64,000 bases of DNA from CALBTQ01 sp036725605 (GTDB lineage: Bacteria > Lernaellota > Lernaellaia > Lernaellales > Lernaellaceae): assembly GCA_036725605.1 (NCBI GenBank), contig DAIMDW010000014.1, positions 78,848 through 142,847 on the forward strand, read 5' to 3'. The notes under the pieces were generated by a model that was not told the origin of the DNA, made no database searches, and worked only from the letters and a program-made list of their open reading frames with translations. This document shows, piece by piece, positions 1 through 11,766 of the stretch. Numbering within the stretch: position 1 is the first letter of the stretch; each line of letters opens with the position of its first letter. The position numbers and the translations under genes were made by a program.

Positions 1-1
1 C

Positions 2-589
2 CTCGAGCGACAACAGGCAATCGACGAGGCGCTGGGCAACCGCGACGAGTTGAATCTTCTCTCAGCGCAGATCGACGCCCGCAAGTCCGAAGCGAACCTG
101 TATTTGTCCAACATGCTGCCGACCGTCGGCGCGTTCGGCGAAGTGGATCTGACCACGCAGCTCAACGACGATTTTTGGCCGCAGGAGGAAGACGACGAAT
201 TCAAACAGTTCACCACCATCGGCATCGGCGTGAACTGGCCGCTGTTCGATGGCCTGCAGAATTACCAAAAACGTCGGCAATCGCGCGCCAAACAACGCGC
301 CGACGAACTGACGCGGCAGCAGGCGCGACGCGGCATCGAGCTGGAAGTGAACACCTGCTTCAACAATCTGACCACCAAACGGGAGGAAGTGGCCGCCCAT
401 CGTCAGACGGTGCAGTTGGCCGAACGCACTTACCAGTTGGCGGAAATTCGCTATCAGTCGGGCCTGGCTACGCAACTGGAGCTCAACGACGCCCAGTTGA
501 ACGTCACCTCGACCAAAACCGAATTGGCCGCTTCCGTGTACGGATACGCATTGGCCCGCGCGCAATTGCTGCGGGCGTTAGGCAGATAA
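2..589 (+). CDS. TolC-family outer membrane efflux protein, C-terminal part
   Basis: The reading frame is open from the left edge, so this is the last ~195 residues of a gene that begins outside the window. It shows the TolC pattern: an RDELNLLSAQID helical segment, a short beta part beginning at LPTVGAFGEVD, a NWPLFDG turn typical of the second beta strand pair, and a long final helix with GLATQLELNDAQ and the closing ALARAQLLRALG. TolC proteins form trimeric outer-membrane and periplasmic channels for type I secretion and RND efflux. An adaptor starts 28 bases downstream and a permease follows, so this is the exit duct of the same tripartite pump. The ATG/TTG at base 50 is internal and is not the real start. 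Confidence 0.9.
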   Translation, partial: LERQQAIDEALGNRDELNLLSAQIDARKSEANLYLSNMLPTVGAFGEVDLTTQLNDDFWPQEEDDEFKQFTTIGIGVNWPLFDGLQNYQKRRQSRAKQRADELTRQQARRGIELEVNTCFNNLTTKREEVAAHRQTVQLAERTYQLAEIRYQSGLATQLELNDAQLNVTSTKTELAASVYGYALARAQLLRALGR

Positions 590-617
590 CCTCGACATTC
601 AACCAGTGGGGAACAGG

Positions 618-1727
618 ATGAAGGAAGTTACTCGTAAAACGAAAATTCTCGTCGGCCTGATGATCGCCGTGATCGCCGTCGCCGTCTTCGTCTATCGCGT
701 CATTACCGGCGACAGCGAAGCCGCACCGCCCTCGATCAAACAGTTGCACGAGGAATACGGCATTCCGGTCGACGTGGCCGCGGTTGAATTGCGCGACGTA
801 ACGCGGACCATTTCGCTCAGCGGCGTGCTCGAAGGCGTCGGCGAAGTCAACGTCAGTTCGAACATACCCATGCGCGTACAGAACCTGCACGTACAGCAGG
901 GCGCGCGCGTGTACAAGAACCAGTTGTTGGTCACGCTCGATCCGCTTTCCTCCGCTTCGACCTACGCCAGCTACGAAGCGGCGCGCATCGCCTATGAAGA
1001 CGCGCAGCGCAACGTCAAGCGGCTCGAGCCGTTGCACCAGGCCGGCGCGATCAGCGATGCCGATTGGGATATGGCCAAGTCCGGCCTCGCCCGCGCACAG
1101 GCCGGCCTGACCAACCTGCGGGCCTCGGTGCAGTTGCGCAGCCCCATCGCCGGCACGGTCACGCGCATCGTCATGAAGCGCGGCGACATGGCCGATCCCG
1201 GCAAGGCGATCGTCACCGTGGCGACGACCAACCAGCTCAAACTCGTCGCGCAGGTCAGCCAGAAACAGGCGACCGCCGTGTCCCTCGGCGACCAGGCGAC
1301 CATCGCGGTGACCACTCCCGCCGGCGAAGCGCAAACGGTCGTCGGCAAGGTCGGCAAAATCGGCTTGTCGGCCGATCCCGGTTCGCGCTTGTTCCAGGTG
1401 GAAATCGCCTTCGACAACCAGGACGGTCTATTGCTGAGCGGCACGCTGCAAAAGGCGGAAGTCGCCGTGGCCACGGCCGCGCAGGCGTTGGCCGTTCCCG
1501 CCAAGGCGATCGTCACTTCCAACAACCGGACCTACGTGTTTCGCGTCACGGACGATCAGGCGAATTTCGTGCCCGTCACCGTCGGCATCAGCAATGCCGA
1601 CTATGCCCAGGTGAGCGAAGGATTGCAGGCCGACGACAGCATCGTGGTCAACGGCGTTGTCGCGCTCGACCGCACCAAGCCCACCAAAATCCGCCTTCAC
1701 CAAGAACCGGCCGCCGGCACGGAATAA
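618..1727 (+). CDS. RND efflux periplasmic adaptor (membrane fusion protein, HlyD/AcrA family)
   Basis: A 369-residue protein that links an inner-membrane RND pump to TolC. It has an N-terminal membrane anchor at about residues 8-27 (KILVGLMIAVIAVAVFVY) and no lipobox. A lipoyl-like half domain follows (GVLEGVGEVNVSSNIPMRV then GARVYKNQLLVTLD), then an alpha-helical hairpin, the second lipoyl half (LRSPIAGTVTRIVMKRGD) and a beta-barrel. The ATG at 618 is preferred over the in-frame GTG at 606 because it puts the basic MKEVTRKTK segment directly before the anchor. It sits 28 bases after the TolC gene and 15 bases before the permease, so the three are one operon. Confidence 0.93.
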   Translation: MKEVTRKTKILVGLMIAVIAVAVFVYRVITGDSEAAPPSIKQLHEEYGIPVDVAAVELRDVTRTISLSGVLEGVGEVNVSSNIPMRVQNLHVQQGARVYKNQLLVTLDPLSSASTYASYEAARIAYEDAQRNVKRLEPLHQAGAISDADWDMAKSGLARAQAGLTNLRASVQLRSPIAGTVTRIVMKRGDMADPGKAIVTVATTNQLKLVAQVSQKQATAVSLGDQATIAVTTPAGEAQTVVGKVGKIGLSADPGSRLFQVEIAFDNQDGLLLSGTLQKAEVAVATAAQALAVPAKAIVTSNNRTYVFRVTDDQANFVPVTVGISNADYAQVSEGLQADDSIVVNGVVALDRTKPTKIRLHQEPAAGTE

Positions 1728-1742
1728 AAGGGAGAACGATCG

Positions 1743-4700
1743 ATGATACTCGCGCGACTGGCCGTCAAACGTCCCGTTTTGACCGCTGTGTTCATTTTGA
1801 TTTTCATCGTGCTGGGCTGGCAGTCTTATCAACGCTTGTCGCTGGAATTGATCCCCGACATCGACTTCCCGATCGTGCTGGTGCAGACCATCTACCCCGG
1901 CGCCGGTCCGGAGGAAGTGGAAACGCAGGTCACCAAGCGCATCGAAGATGAAATCAGCACCCTGGCCGATCTGGACACCGTCCAATCGATTACCATGGAG
2001 AGCGCCTCGATCATCGTCGTGCAATTCGAATTGGGCGTCGATGTCGACCTCAAAGCCATCGAGGTCAAGGACAAGGTCGACTCCATCCTCTACGACCTGC
2101 CCGACGATGTGGAAAAACCCAGCATCGAAAAGTTCAACATCAACTCGATGCCGATCATTCAGTTCTCGGTGACCAGCGATCGTTCGCTCACCGAAACCTA
2201 CTTCGTCGCCGACACCATCATCCGCGACCGTCTGGCCCAGGTGCCCGGCGTCGGCAACATCGACGTGACCGGCGGCCGCGAACGCGAAATTCACGTGCTC
2301 GTCCATCGCGATCTGGCGCAGGCCTACGGACTGTCGCTGCAGACGATCTCCGCGTTGATCGCCGCCGAGAACCTGAACATTCCCGGCGGACGCATCATCA
2401 AAGACAGCAGCGAATATTCGATTCGTCTGCTCGGCGAACTCAAGGACTATCGCGACATCGCGAAGATCAAGCTGCCGCTTTCCTCCGGCCAGGTCATCGA
2501 ATTGGGCGACATCGCCGACGTCAAGGACGCCTTCGCCGAACCGCGCACCGACGCCTTTTACGCTGCGCGCGACGGCAAGGAACTGGCGCCCATTCGCTCG
2601 GCCGTCACCATGGGCGTAATCAAGAAAACCGGCGCCAACACGGTTGACACCGTCGACGGTGTGCACAAACTGGCCGCCACGCTGACCAAGGAACTGCCCT
2701 CCGGATTCACCATCAACGTGGCCAACGACCGCGGCAAGTACATCCGCAACGCCTCTTCGAGCACGGTCAACAACATCATCATCGGCATCATCCTCACCTC
2801 GCTGCTGTTGTTCATCTTCCTGCACAACTCACGCTCGACGTTGATCGTCGCGGTGACTATGCCGGCCTCGCTGGTCGCCACCTTCCTCTTGCTCGACTAC
2901 GCCGGCTTCACCCTGAACGTCATTTCGTTGACCGCTTTGGGCATCGCCATCGGCACGCTGGTCACCAACGCGATCGTCGTGCTCGAAAGCATCACCCGCC
3001 ACCTGGAACTGGGTGAAGATCCGCCCGAAGCCGCGATCAAAGGCACCTCGGAAGTCACCATCGCCGTCATCGCCTCGACGCTGACCAACGTGGTCGTCTT
3101 CACCCCGATCGCCTTCATGGAAGGCATCGTCGGCATCTTCTTCAAGCAGTTCGGTCTGACGATCGTCTTCGCCACGCTTTTCTCGCTGGTGATGAGCTTC
3201 ACCTTGATCCCGATGATGGCCGCGGTCATCATGCGCAAACGCGACGCGAGCCACGGCCCGCAATTTCATTGGTTCGGCAAAGCCTTCGACGTGCTGCTCA
3301 ACACATTGCGCGACGATTACGGCCGCATGCTCGCCTGGGGCATGCGTCATCGTTGGGTGTTCGTCGTCGCCTCGTTGGTCATCTTCGTCGGCGGTCTGTC
3401 GTTGTTCGGCCTGCTCGGCTCCGAGCTGATGCCCAAGGGCGACCAGGGCATCGTCACGATCGGCGTCGAGTTGCCGGTCGGCTCGAGCCTCACCGAAACC
3501 CAAAGCGTTTTAGAGGAGATGGATCGTCGCCTGCGCAAGGTCGTTCCCGAAATCGAAACGATCTCCCTGACCGTCGGCGGCCAGAGCAAGGGCGTCGAGG
3601 AAGGCACAGCCGTGATCGACGTGGGCGACGCCGAAAATCGCGCGCGGTCGATCACCGAAATCGTCAACGCGATCCGGCCCGAGTTCGCGCAGATTCCCTC
3701 CGCCGAATTCACCTTCACCATCGGCGAGGAGCGCGGCGGCACGACCGCCGATCTGGAAGTCGACATACGCGGCACCGACATGGCCGAAATCCTGCGCATC
3801 GCCGAGGAACTCAAAACCAAGATGATCGCCATCGAGGGCCTGTCCGATGTGCACACCGACTACAAGGAACCCAAGCCGGAGTTCGCCTTCGAACCCGAGC
3901 GCGATCAGATCTCGCGCTACGGCCTGACCAGTTACAACGTGGCCATGGAAATCCGCAACTCGTACGAAGGCGAGAAGGCCAGCCGCTACCGCGAGCAGGG
4001 CGAGGAATTCGACATTCGCGTCATGCTCACCGCCGACGAGCGCCACGATCCGCAATCGCTCGATTCGTTGTACATCGCTTCGCCGGCCGGTTCGATTCCC
4101 ATCAGTCAGTTGGGCAAGACGAAACTGTCCTCCGCCGAATCCGAAATCAACCGCAAAGACAAAATGCGCATCGTCAAAGTGCTGGCCAACATCACGCAGG
4201 GTGTGTTGGGCGACAAACAAAAGTTGATTCAGGCCGAGATCGACAAGATGAATCTCGGTTCGACCAAGGTGGTCTTCGGCGGTTACGGCGAGATGATGGC
4301 CGAAACCTTCGAGTCGATTTTCAACGCGCTGTTCCTGGCGATTCTGCTGACCTTCTTCGTGCTGGCCGGCATTCAGGAATCGATCGTCCACCCGATCACC
4401 ATCATGATCACCCTGCCCCTGGGCGCGGTCGGCGCGGCGCTGGCGCTGTTTTTGTCCGGCGTTTCACTCAACATGATGAGCCTGATGGCTATCGTCATGC
4501 TGGTGGGTATCGTAGTGAACAACGCGATTCTGATCTTCGATTACACCGACCAGTTGCGTAAACAGGGCACGCCGATCGTTCCGGCGTTGATCGAATCGGC
4601 CAAAACGCGCCTGCGGCCGATCCTGATGATGAACCTGGCCATCGTCACCTCGATGCTGCCGCAGACCGTCGGCAGCGCCGGTTCCGAATTCCGCCAGAGC

Positions 4701-4844
4701 ATGGCCGTGGTCACCATCGGCGGCGTCATCGTCTCGATGGTCTTCACTCTCTTTTTGCTGCCGGTGCTCTACACCTATCTCGACCGCCTCACCTTGCGCG
4801 GCTGGCGCGAGCACAAAATGCAGAAGAAACAAGCGGCGACCTGA
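1743..4844 (+). CDS. RND efflux permease (AcrB/HAE1-like) with altered proton-relay residues
   Basis: A 1033-residue inner-membrane pump of normal RND length, preceded by GGGAGA. It opens with the family start (ARLAVKRPVLTAVFILIFIV), has the porter segment YPGAGPEEVE, and two repeats of six membrane spans each with a large periplasmic loop. Family knowledge: AcrB couples transport to protons through Asp407, Asp408 in TM4 and Lys940 in TM10. Here the TM4 segment reads GTLVTNAIVV, giving Thr408 and Asn409, and the TM10 segment reads GIVVNNAIL, giving Asn926 in place of Lys. The relay therefore has no charged residue at these places. The substrate cannot be told. It is the last gene of the operon; a hairpin overlaps its stop codon. 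Confidence 0.95.
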   Translation: MILARLAVKRPVLTAVFILIFIVLGWQSYQRLSLELIPDIDFPIVLVQTIYPGAGPEEVETQVTKRIEDEISTLADLDTVQSITMESASIIVVQFELGVDVDLKAIEVKDKVDSILYDLPDDVEKPSIEKFNINSMPIIQFSVTSDRSLTETYFVADTIIRDRLAQVPGVGNIDVTGGREREIHVLVHRDLAQAYGLSLQTISALIAAENLNIPGGRIIKDSSEYSIRLLGELKDYRDIAKIKLPLSSGQVIELGDIADVKDAFAEPRTDAFYAARDGKELAPIRSAVTMGVIKKTGANTVDTVDGVHKLAATLTKELPSGFTINVANDRGKYIRNASSSTVNNIIIGIILTSLLLFIFLHNSRSTLIVAVTMPASLVATFLLLDYAGFTLNVISLTALGIAIGTLVTNAIVVLESITRHLELGEDPPEAAIKGTSEVTIAVIASTLTNVVVFTPIAFMEGIVGIFFKQFGLTIVFATLFSLVMSFTLIPMMAAVIMRKRDASHGPQFHWFGKAFDVLLNTLRDDYGRMLAWGMRHRWVFVVASLVIFVGGLSLFGLLGSELMPKGDQGIVTIGVELPVGSSLTETQSVLEEMDRRLRKVVPEIETISLTVGGQSKGVEEGTAVIDVGDAENRARSITEIVNAIRPEFAQIPSAEFTFTIGEERGGTTADLEVDIRGTDMAEILRIAEELKTKMIAIEGLSDVHTDYKEPKPEFAFEPERDQISRYGLTSYNVAMEIRNSYEGEKASRYREQGEEFDIRVMLTADERHDPQSLDSLYIASPAGSIPISQLGKTKLSSAESEINRKDKMRIVKVLANITQGVLGDKQKLIQAEIDKMNLGSTKVVFGGYGEMMAETFESIFNALFLAILLTFFVLAGIQESIVHPITIMITLPLGAVGAALALFLSGVSLNMMSLMAIVMLVGIVVNNAILIFDYTDQLRKQGTPIVPALIESAKTRLRPILMMNLAIVTSMLPQTVGSAGSEFRQSMAVVTIGGVIVSMVFTLFLLPVLYTYLDRLTLRGWREHKMQKKQAAT

Positions 4845-4865
4845 TCGCTCAAAGAGCGATTTTTT
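4844..4865 (+). terminator. Rho-independent terminator of the efflux operon
   Basis: A perfect 7-bp stem (ATCGCTC / GAGCGAT) with a 3-base loop and a following T run. It starts at the last base of the permease stop codon. Confidence 0.8.
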
Positions 4866-4956
4866 CCCGATCCCTCCGTTGCTGAATACAGTGTCGCGAA
4901 AAGCATTGGATGCTTTTCATCGTCCCCCCGCCATGCGGAGCGGAGAACGTCGAGGC

Positions 4957-4987
4957 AAAAAAAAGGGCGACCGCTCGGCCGCCCTTC
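4957..4987 (-). terminator. Rho-independent terminator of the papain-like protease gene
   Basis: On the minus strand AAGGGCGGCCG, loop, then CGGTCGCCCTT (one mismatch) runs into eight Ts. It lies about 20 bases past the stop of the minus-strand gene at 5009. Confidence 0.85.
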
Positions 4988-5008
4988 TTCGTTGATATTT
5001 ACCTTGTT

Positions 5009-6889
<1,881 letters not shown>

Positions 6890-7007
6890 GTCGTTACCCC
6901 TCGTTTCGTCCCGACGGGACGGATAATAATCCCCAAACGCCGCCCGAGTCTGGCATATTTCGCCATGTTTGGCCAGCCGCCCGCGACGCAATTTTCCTAC
7001 TTTTTGC

Positions 7008-7037
7008 TTGACTTTCCCCCGGCGAAAGCGCTAGATA
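7008..7037 (+). promoter_or_regulatory. Possible sigma-70 promoter for EF-G gene
   Basis: TTGACT (7008-7013), an 18-base spacer and TAGATA (7032-7037), about 50 bases before the fusA start. The -35 matches well and the -10 poorly. Confidence 0.35.
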
Positions 7038-7087
7038 AGCGCCTTTTTAACGGCGCATGCGCGTCAACGGAAAAAAAGGAACCGAAC

Positions 7088-9163
7088 ATGGGCATCAGCA
7101 AAGCGCGCAACATCGGCATCGTCGCGCACATCGACGCGGGCAAAACCACCGTGACCGAGCGGATTTTGTTCTACACCGGCACCACGCGCAAAATCGGCGA
7201 AGTGCACAACGGCCAGGCCACCATGGACTTCATGAAGCAGGAACAGGAACGGGGCATCACCATCGCCTCGGCCGCCATCTCCTGCCGGTGGAAGGACCAC
7301 ACGATCAACATCATCGACACCCCCGGGCACGTCGATTTCACCATGGAAGTCGAACGCTCGCTGCGCGTGCTCGACGGCATCGTCGCCGTCTTCTGCGCCG
7401 TCGGCGGCGTCGAGGCGCAAAGCGAAACGGTCTGGAACCAGGCCGACCGCTACCGCGTACCGCGCATCGCCTTCATTAATAAGATGGACCGCCCCGGCGC
7501 CGATTTCTTCGACGTCATCGAGCAGATGAACGATCGCCTCGACGCCCGCGCGGTCGCCTATCAAATGCCCATCGGCGCCGAGGATAATTTCACCGGCGTG
7601 ATCGACCTGCTGTCGATGAAGGCCTACGAATTCGAAAAGGGCGATCCGACCGAGATGACCTTTCCCGAGCAACTGCGCGAACGGGCGAACCAGTTGCGCG
7701 ACAAGCTGCTGGAAACGTTGGCCGAGGCCGACGACACGCTGGCCGAGCTGTACCTCGAAGAAAAAGAAATTCCCTACGAGTTGCTTCTCAAAGTCACCCG
7801 TCATTGCGTGGTGCGTTCGGTCTTCACGCCGGTCTATTGCGGTTCGGCTTATCAGAACAAAGGCATTCAGCTGCTGCTTGACGCGGTGGCCGCTTACCTG
7901 CCCAGTCCGCTCAATCGCGGCGTAACCACCGGCGTGGATCTGGACGATCCGCAGAAAATCCACGCGCGTCATCCGGCGACCGAGGAGCCCTTCGCCGGGC
8001 TGGCCTTCAAGATCATCCACGATCCCTACGTCGGCCAGCAGACCTTCGTGCGCACCTACTCGGGCAAGCTGAAGGCCGGCGACACCGTGCTCAACGCGAC
8101 CACCGGCCGCAAGGTGCGCATCAGCCGCATTCTGCGCATCCACGCCAAGGACCGCCTCGAGGTCGAAGAAGTCGGCCCGGGCGACATCGTCGCGCTGATC
8201 GGTCTGAAAAACACGCACACCGGCCACACGCTGTGCTCCCTCGACGATCCGCTGCTGCTGGAAACCATGCGCGTGCCCGAGCCGGTCATCAGCGTCAAGG
8301 TGAACACCGAGTCGCGCAAGGAAGAGGAAAAGCTCAACCAGTCGCTGCGCAAGCTGGCGCTGGAGGATCCGTCCTTTCTCGTGCGCCGCAACGACCGCAC
8401 CAGCGAAACGATCATCGCCGGTATGGGCGAGCTGCACCTGGAGATCATCGTCGATCGCCTCAAGACCGAATTCGGCGTCGTCGCCACCATCGGCCAACCG
8501 TCGGTCGAATACCGCGAGACGATCACCGCCGAAACGCAATACGGCTACAAATTCGCCAAGCAGTCCGGCGGCCGCGGGCAGTTCGCGCACACCGTGATGC
8601 GCGTCGAGCCCAACCCCGGCGGCGGCTTCGAGTTCGTCGACCACATCACCGGCGGCGTGATTCCCTCCGAGTTCATCCCCGCCGTGCGCCGCGGCATCGA
8701 AGACACGCTGCAGCAGGGCATCCTCGCCGACTACCTGGTCGTCGACGTGCGCGTCGTGCTCGTCGACGGCAGCTTCCACGTGGTCGACAGCAACGAGCAG
8801 GCGTTCCGCACCTGCGCCAGCATCAACTTCAAAGAGGCGTTCAAGCGCGCCGCGCCGATTCTGCTCGAGCCGATCATGGCCCTGGAAATCGCCACCCCGG
8901 ACGACTTCATCGGCGACATCGTCGGTGACCTCAACCGCCGTCGCGGCAAGGTGCTCAATATGCGCCGCTACCGCAAAGGCTCGCAGAAGATCTCCGCCGA
9001 AACGCCGTTGATGGAATTGTTCGGCTACGCCTCGGCGATTCGCTCGCTGTCGTCGGGCCGCGCCAACTACTCGATGGAATTGCGCCGCTACGACTGCCTG
9101 CCGGCCAACCTGCAGGACAAGGTCCTCGAAGAGGCGCACAAGCGGATGAAGGAAGAGTCCTAA
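7088..9163 (+). CDS. fusA: Translation elongation factor G
   Basis: A 691-residue GTPase that drives ribosomal translocation. The G motifs are all present: AHIDAGKTT (G1), DTPGHVDFT (G3) and NKMDRPGAD (G4), followed by the domain II to V signatures, including the RGQFAHTVMRVEP stretch of domain IV. The length is that of classic EF-G. The ATG at 7088 has AAGGA nine bases upstream and gives the standard N-terminus; the upstream in-frame extension is not plausible. It stands alone rather than in a str operon with rpsL, rpsG and tuf, so it may be a second EF-G copy. Its stop codon overlaps the stop of the convergent lysine gene by four bases. Confidence 0.96.
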   Translation: MGISKARNIGIVAHIDAGKTTVTERILFYTGTTRKIGEVHNGQATMDFMKQEQERGITIASAAISCRWKDHTINIIDTPGHVDFTMEVERSLRVLDGIVAVFCAVGGVEAQSETVWNQADRYRVPRIAFINKMDRPGADFFDVIEQMNDRLDARAVAYQMPIGAEDNFTGVIDLLSMKAYEFEKGDPTEMTFPEQLRERANQLRDKLLETLAEADDTLAELYLEEKEIPYELLLKVTRHCVVRSVFTPVYCGSAYQNKGIQLLLDAVAAYLPSPLNRGVTTGVDLDDPQKIHARHPATEEPFAGLAFKIIHDPYVGQQTFVRTYSGKLKAGDTVLNATTGRKVRISRILRIHAKDRLEVEEVGPGDIVALIGLKNTHTGHTLCSLDDPLLLETMRVPEPVISVKVNTESRKEEEKLNQSLRKLALEDPSFLVRRNDRTSETIIAGMGELHLEIIVDRLKTEFGVVATIGQPSVEYRETITAETQYGYKFAKQSGGRGQFAHTVMRVEPNPGGGFEFVDHITGGVIPSEFIPAVRRGIEDTLQQGILADYLVVDVRVVLVDGSFHVVDSNEQAFRTCASINFKEAFKRAAPILLEPIMALEIATPDDFIGDIVGDLNRRRGKVLNMRRYRKGSQKISAETPLMELFGYASAIRSLSSGRANYSMELRRYDCLPANLQDKVLEEAHKRMKEES

Positions 9164-11766
9164 CCGTTCCCGCGCCTGGGCAGCAAATGCTCCGCCGCCG
9201 GCGGACGCAAATTGTACTGCGAGCTCATCGCCCGCCCGTACGCGCCGACCGTCGCCACCAGAAACACGTGCCCGTCCGTCGGCTCGGCGATCAGCCGGTC
9301 GTGCCCGAGCACGTCGCCCGTCTCGCAAATCGGCCCGACGATGTTCGCCTTGATTTTGCGCGCGCCCTTGACCGCCGAAAGGTTGACGATCTCGTGATAC
9401 GAGCCGTATAGCGCCGGACGCAACAGCGTATTCATTCCCGCGTCGACGCCGACGAACGTGTAATCCTTCTTGCGCTTGAGCTGGGTCACCTTGGCCAGCA
9501 ACACGCCGGCCTGCGCCACCAGGAAGCGGCCGGGCTCGAGCCACAACTCCAGGTGCGGGTACGCCTGCCGCACTTCCTGCAGACTCTTTTCCACCTGCGC
9601 CAGGTCCAGCGCCAACTGGCCGGGCTTTTCCACCACGCCCAGACCGCCGCCCAGATCCAGCACGCGCACGGTCGGCAGTTCGGCGGTCAACGTCGCCAGA
9701 AACGACGCCACCGTTTTCCAGTTGCCCGGCGTGAGAATGCCGCTGCCCGTGTGGGCGTGCAGACCGACGATGCGCACGCGCAAGTCCTTCGCCAGCTTCT
9801 TGAGCCGGCCGATCTGCTCGGGCGACACGCCGAACTTCGAATGGTTGCCCGCCGTGCGCACGAAGTCGTGATGACCGCGCCCGCGCCCCGGATCGACGCG
9901 CACGAAAATTTCGCGCTCGCGAAACGCGTCCGGCCAGCGCTCCAGCGGATACAGGTTGTCGAGCGTCACGATCACGCCCTGCGCGAACGCCTTTTCGTAT
10001 TCCGCGCGCGCCGCGAAATTCGGTGTGAACAAAATGCGCTTGCGGTCCAGATCCGGCAACAAGGTCAGAATGTGCTCGACCTCGCCCGGCGACACGCACT
10101 CGAAGCCCAGCCCCTTCGCCGCGAACAGGCGGATGATTTGCGGATTCGGATTGGCCTTGATCGAGTAGTAAATCCGGTCGACCGACTTGAGCTTCAACAA
10201 TTCGTCGGCCGCCTCGTTGAGCGTCTCTTCGTTGTACACGTACAGCGGCGTCGACTGCGCGCCGGCCAGCGCCAACAGGTCGTCGCGGCGCTCGCGCCAC
10301 CAGACGTCGCCCTTGGCCGGTTCGTGTTTGCCGTTCTCCTCGAACACCTCGCTCCAGGTTTTGCCCAGCAGCGCGTCGTGGCGGTGATGCTCGAACAACA
10401 AGCGGTGCAACTGCACCAACAGTCGCGGCGCCTGCTCCTCGTCGACCACGAAGGAAAGATTCAGGTCGTTCGCCGCCTGCGTGAACTGATACACCAGCGC
10501 GTCTTCAAAGACCTCGAACACGTCGCCGAGTTTGTGCAGGATGTTGCGGATGTTCCGCCCGACCAGGCTCACCGACGCGCACGAGTCGATCTTGCGCACC
10601 TGCCCGTAACGCTTCAGGTCGCCGATCAGCACATTGATCGCCTCGTTGTGGAAACCGCCCTCGATCTTGTCCAGCGAGATCGTCACGTTCGTCTCGGAAG
10701 TGGACACCAGATTGATCGACATGCCGTGGTGTTTGAAGCATTGAAAAATATCAGCCAGAAAACCGACGCTGTGCCACATCGCCGGCGACTCGATCGAAAT
10801 CAGCGTGATGTCGTCCTTGGATACGATTGCCTTGACCTGATCGCCGCTGTGCGGAATGTTCTCGGCGATCACCGTGCCCTTCAGCCGCGGCCGAAACGTG
10901 CAACGGATGTGCAGCGGGATTTTGTTTTCCGCCACCGGATGCAAACAGCGCGGATGCAGCACCTCCGCGCCCAGCGAGGTGATCTCCTGCGCCTCCTCGT
11001 AGGTCACGTAATTGAGCAGCCGCGCCTCGGGAATCAGCCGCGGATTCGCCGAGTAGATGCCCGGCACGTCGGTCCAGATTTCGCATCGCTCCGCGCTCAA
11101 AATCGCCGCCAGGTACGAGGCGGAGGTGTCCGAACCGCCGCGCCCGAGCAACACGGTATCGCCGACGTCGTCGCGCGCGATGAAGCCCTGGGTGATGAAC
11201 ACCGAGTTCTCTTCCGCCGAGAAAAATTCGCGCGCCTTCTCGTCGGGCATGTAGCCGCATTGCGCGTTCAGGTAATGTTGCGAAAAGTGCGCCTGACCTT
11301 CGTCGCCGGCGCGCAGCACCCCGCGCACGTCCTTCCAGTGCGCGTTCATGCCCTTGTTGCGCAGGTAGGCCCAGCCCAGCGTCGTGGACATCAGTTCGCC
11401 GAAGGCCGTCACCTTCGCCCGCAGGCGCGGACTGACCTCGCCGATCATCGTCGCGCCGCGCGTCAGTTGATCCAGTTCGGTGAAAAACTTGCCGAGCAGC
11501 GCGTCGGCGTCGACGTTCAATTCGGCGGCCAGCGCCCGGTATTTGTCCTCGACCCGCGCCAGATGCTCGCGGTAGGACGGGTCCGGAATCGCCGCCAGCA
11601 GCTTCACGAACGCGTCGGTGACGCCGCTGAGCGCCGAACAAACGACCACCGGATGAAATCCCTCTTCCAAGCGCCGGGTGAGAACGTAGTGAATATTATC
11701 CCACCGCTGTTTCGACGACACGCTGGTGCCGCCGAACTTGATGACGATCCACTTGCTATGCTGCAT
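9160..11766 (-). CDS. lysAC: Bifunctional aspartate kinase / diaminopimelate decarboxylase
   Basis: An 868-residue fusion of the first and last enzymes of the lysine branch. Residues 1-450 are aspartokinase: KFGGTSV near the start, GRGGSDTSA in the middle, then two ACT-type regulatory domains that in this family bind lysine or threonine. Residues about 480-868 are a PLP-dependent diaminopimelate decarboxylase, with YYSIKANPNP (PLP lysine), GLHAHTGSG, LDLGGGLGV, EPGRFLVA and the active-site ICETGD. Such fusions are known in some Gammaproteobacteria (for example Xanthomonas and Xylella). Fusing the two ends of the pathway lets lysine feedback act on both. AAGGG precedes the ATG. I see no lysine riboswitch in the ~200 bases upstream. 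Confidence 0.95.
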   Translation of the reverse strand: MQHSKWIVIKFGGTSVSSKQRWDNIHYVLTRRLEEGFHPVVVCSALSGVTDAFVKLLAAIPDPSYREHLARVEDKYRALAAELNVDADALLGKFFTELDQLTRGATMIGEVSPRLRAKVTAFGELMSTTLGWAYLRNKGMNAHWKDVRGVLRAGDEGQAHFSQHYLNAQCGYMPDEKAREFFSAEENSVFITQGFIARDDVGDTVLLGRGGSDTSASYLAAILSAERCEIWTDVPGIYSANPRLIPEARLLNYVTYEEAQEITSLGAEVLHPRCLHPVAENKIPLHIRCTFRPRLKGTVIAENIPHSGDQVKAIVSKDDITLISIESPAMWHSVGFLADIFQCFKHHGMSINLVSTSETNVTISLDKIEGGFHNEAINVLIGDLKRYGQVRKIDSCASVSLVGRNIRNILHKLGDVFEVFEDALVYQFTQAANDLNLSFVVDEEQAPRLLVQLHRLLFEHHRHDALLGKTWSEVFEENGKHEPAKGDVWWRERRDDLLALAGAQSTPLYVYNEETLNEAADELLKLKSVDRIYYSIKANPNPQIIRLFAAKGLGFECVSPGEVEHILTLLPDLDRKRILFTPNFAARAEYEKAFAQGVIVTLDNLYPLERWPDAFREREIFVRVDPGRGRGHHDFVRTAGNHSKFGVSPEQIGRLKKLAKDLRVRIVGLHAHTGSGILTPGNWKTVASFLATLTAELPTVRVLDLGGGLGVVEKPGQLALDLAQVEKSLQEVRQAYPHLELWLEPGRFLVAQAGVLLAKVTQLKRKKDYTFVGVDAGMNTLLRPALYGSYHEIVNLSAVKGARKIKANIVGPICETGDVLGHDRLIAEPTDGHVFLVATVGAYGRAMSSQYNLRPPAAEHLLPRRGNG

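Noticed and set aside
7064..10300. 1078-codon minus-strand open frame across EF-G and the lysine gene
   Set aside because: It runs antisense to fusA and in another frame of lysAC, has Arg/Ala/Gly/His-rich composition typical of GC-rich shadow frames, and carries no domain.
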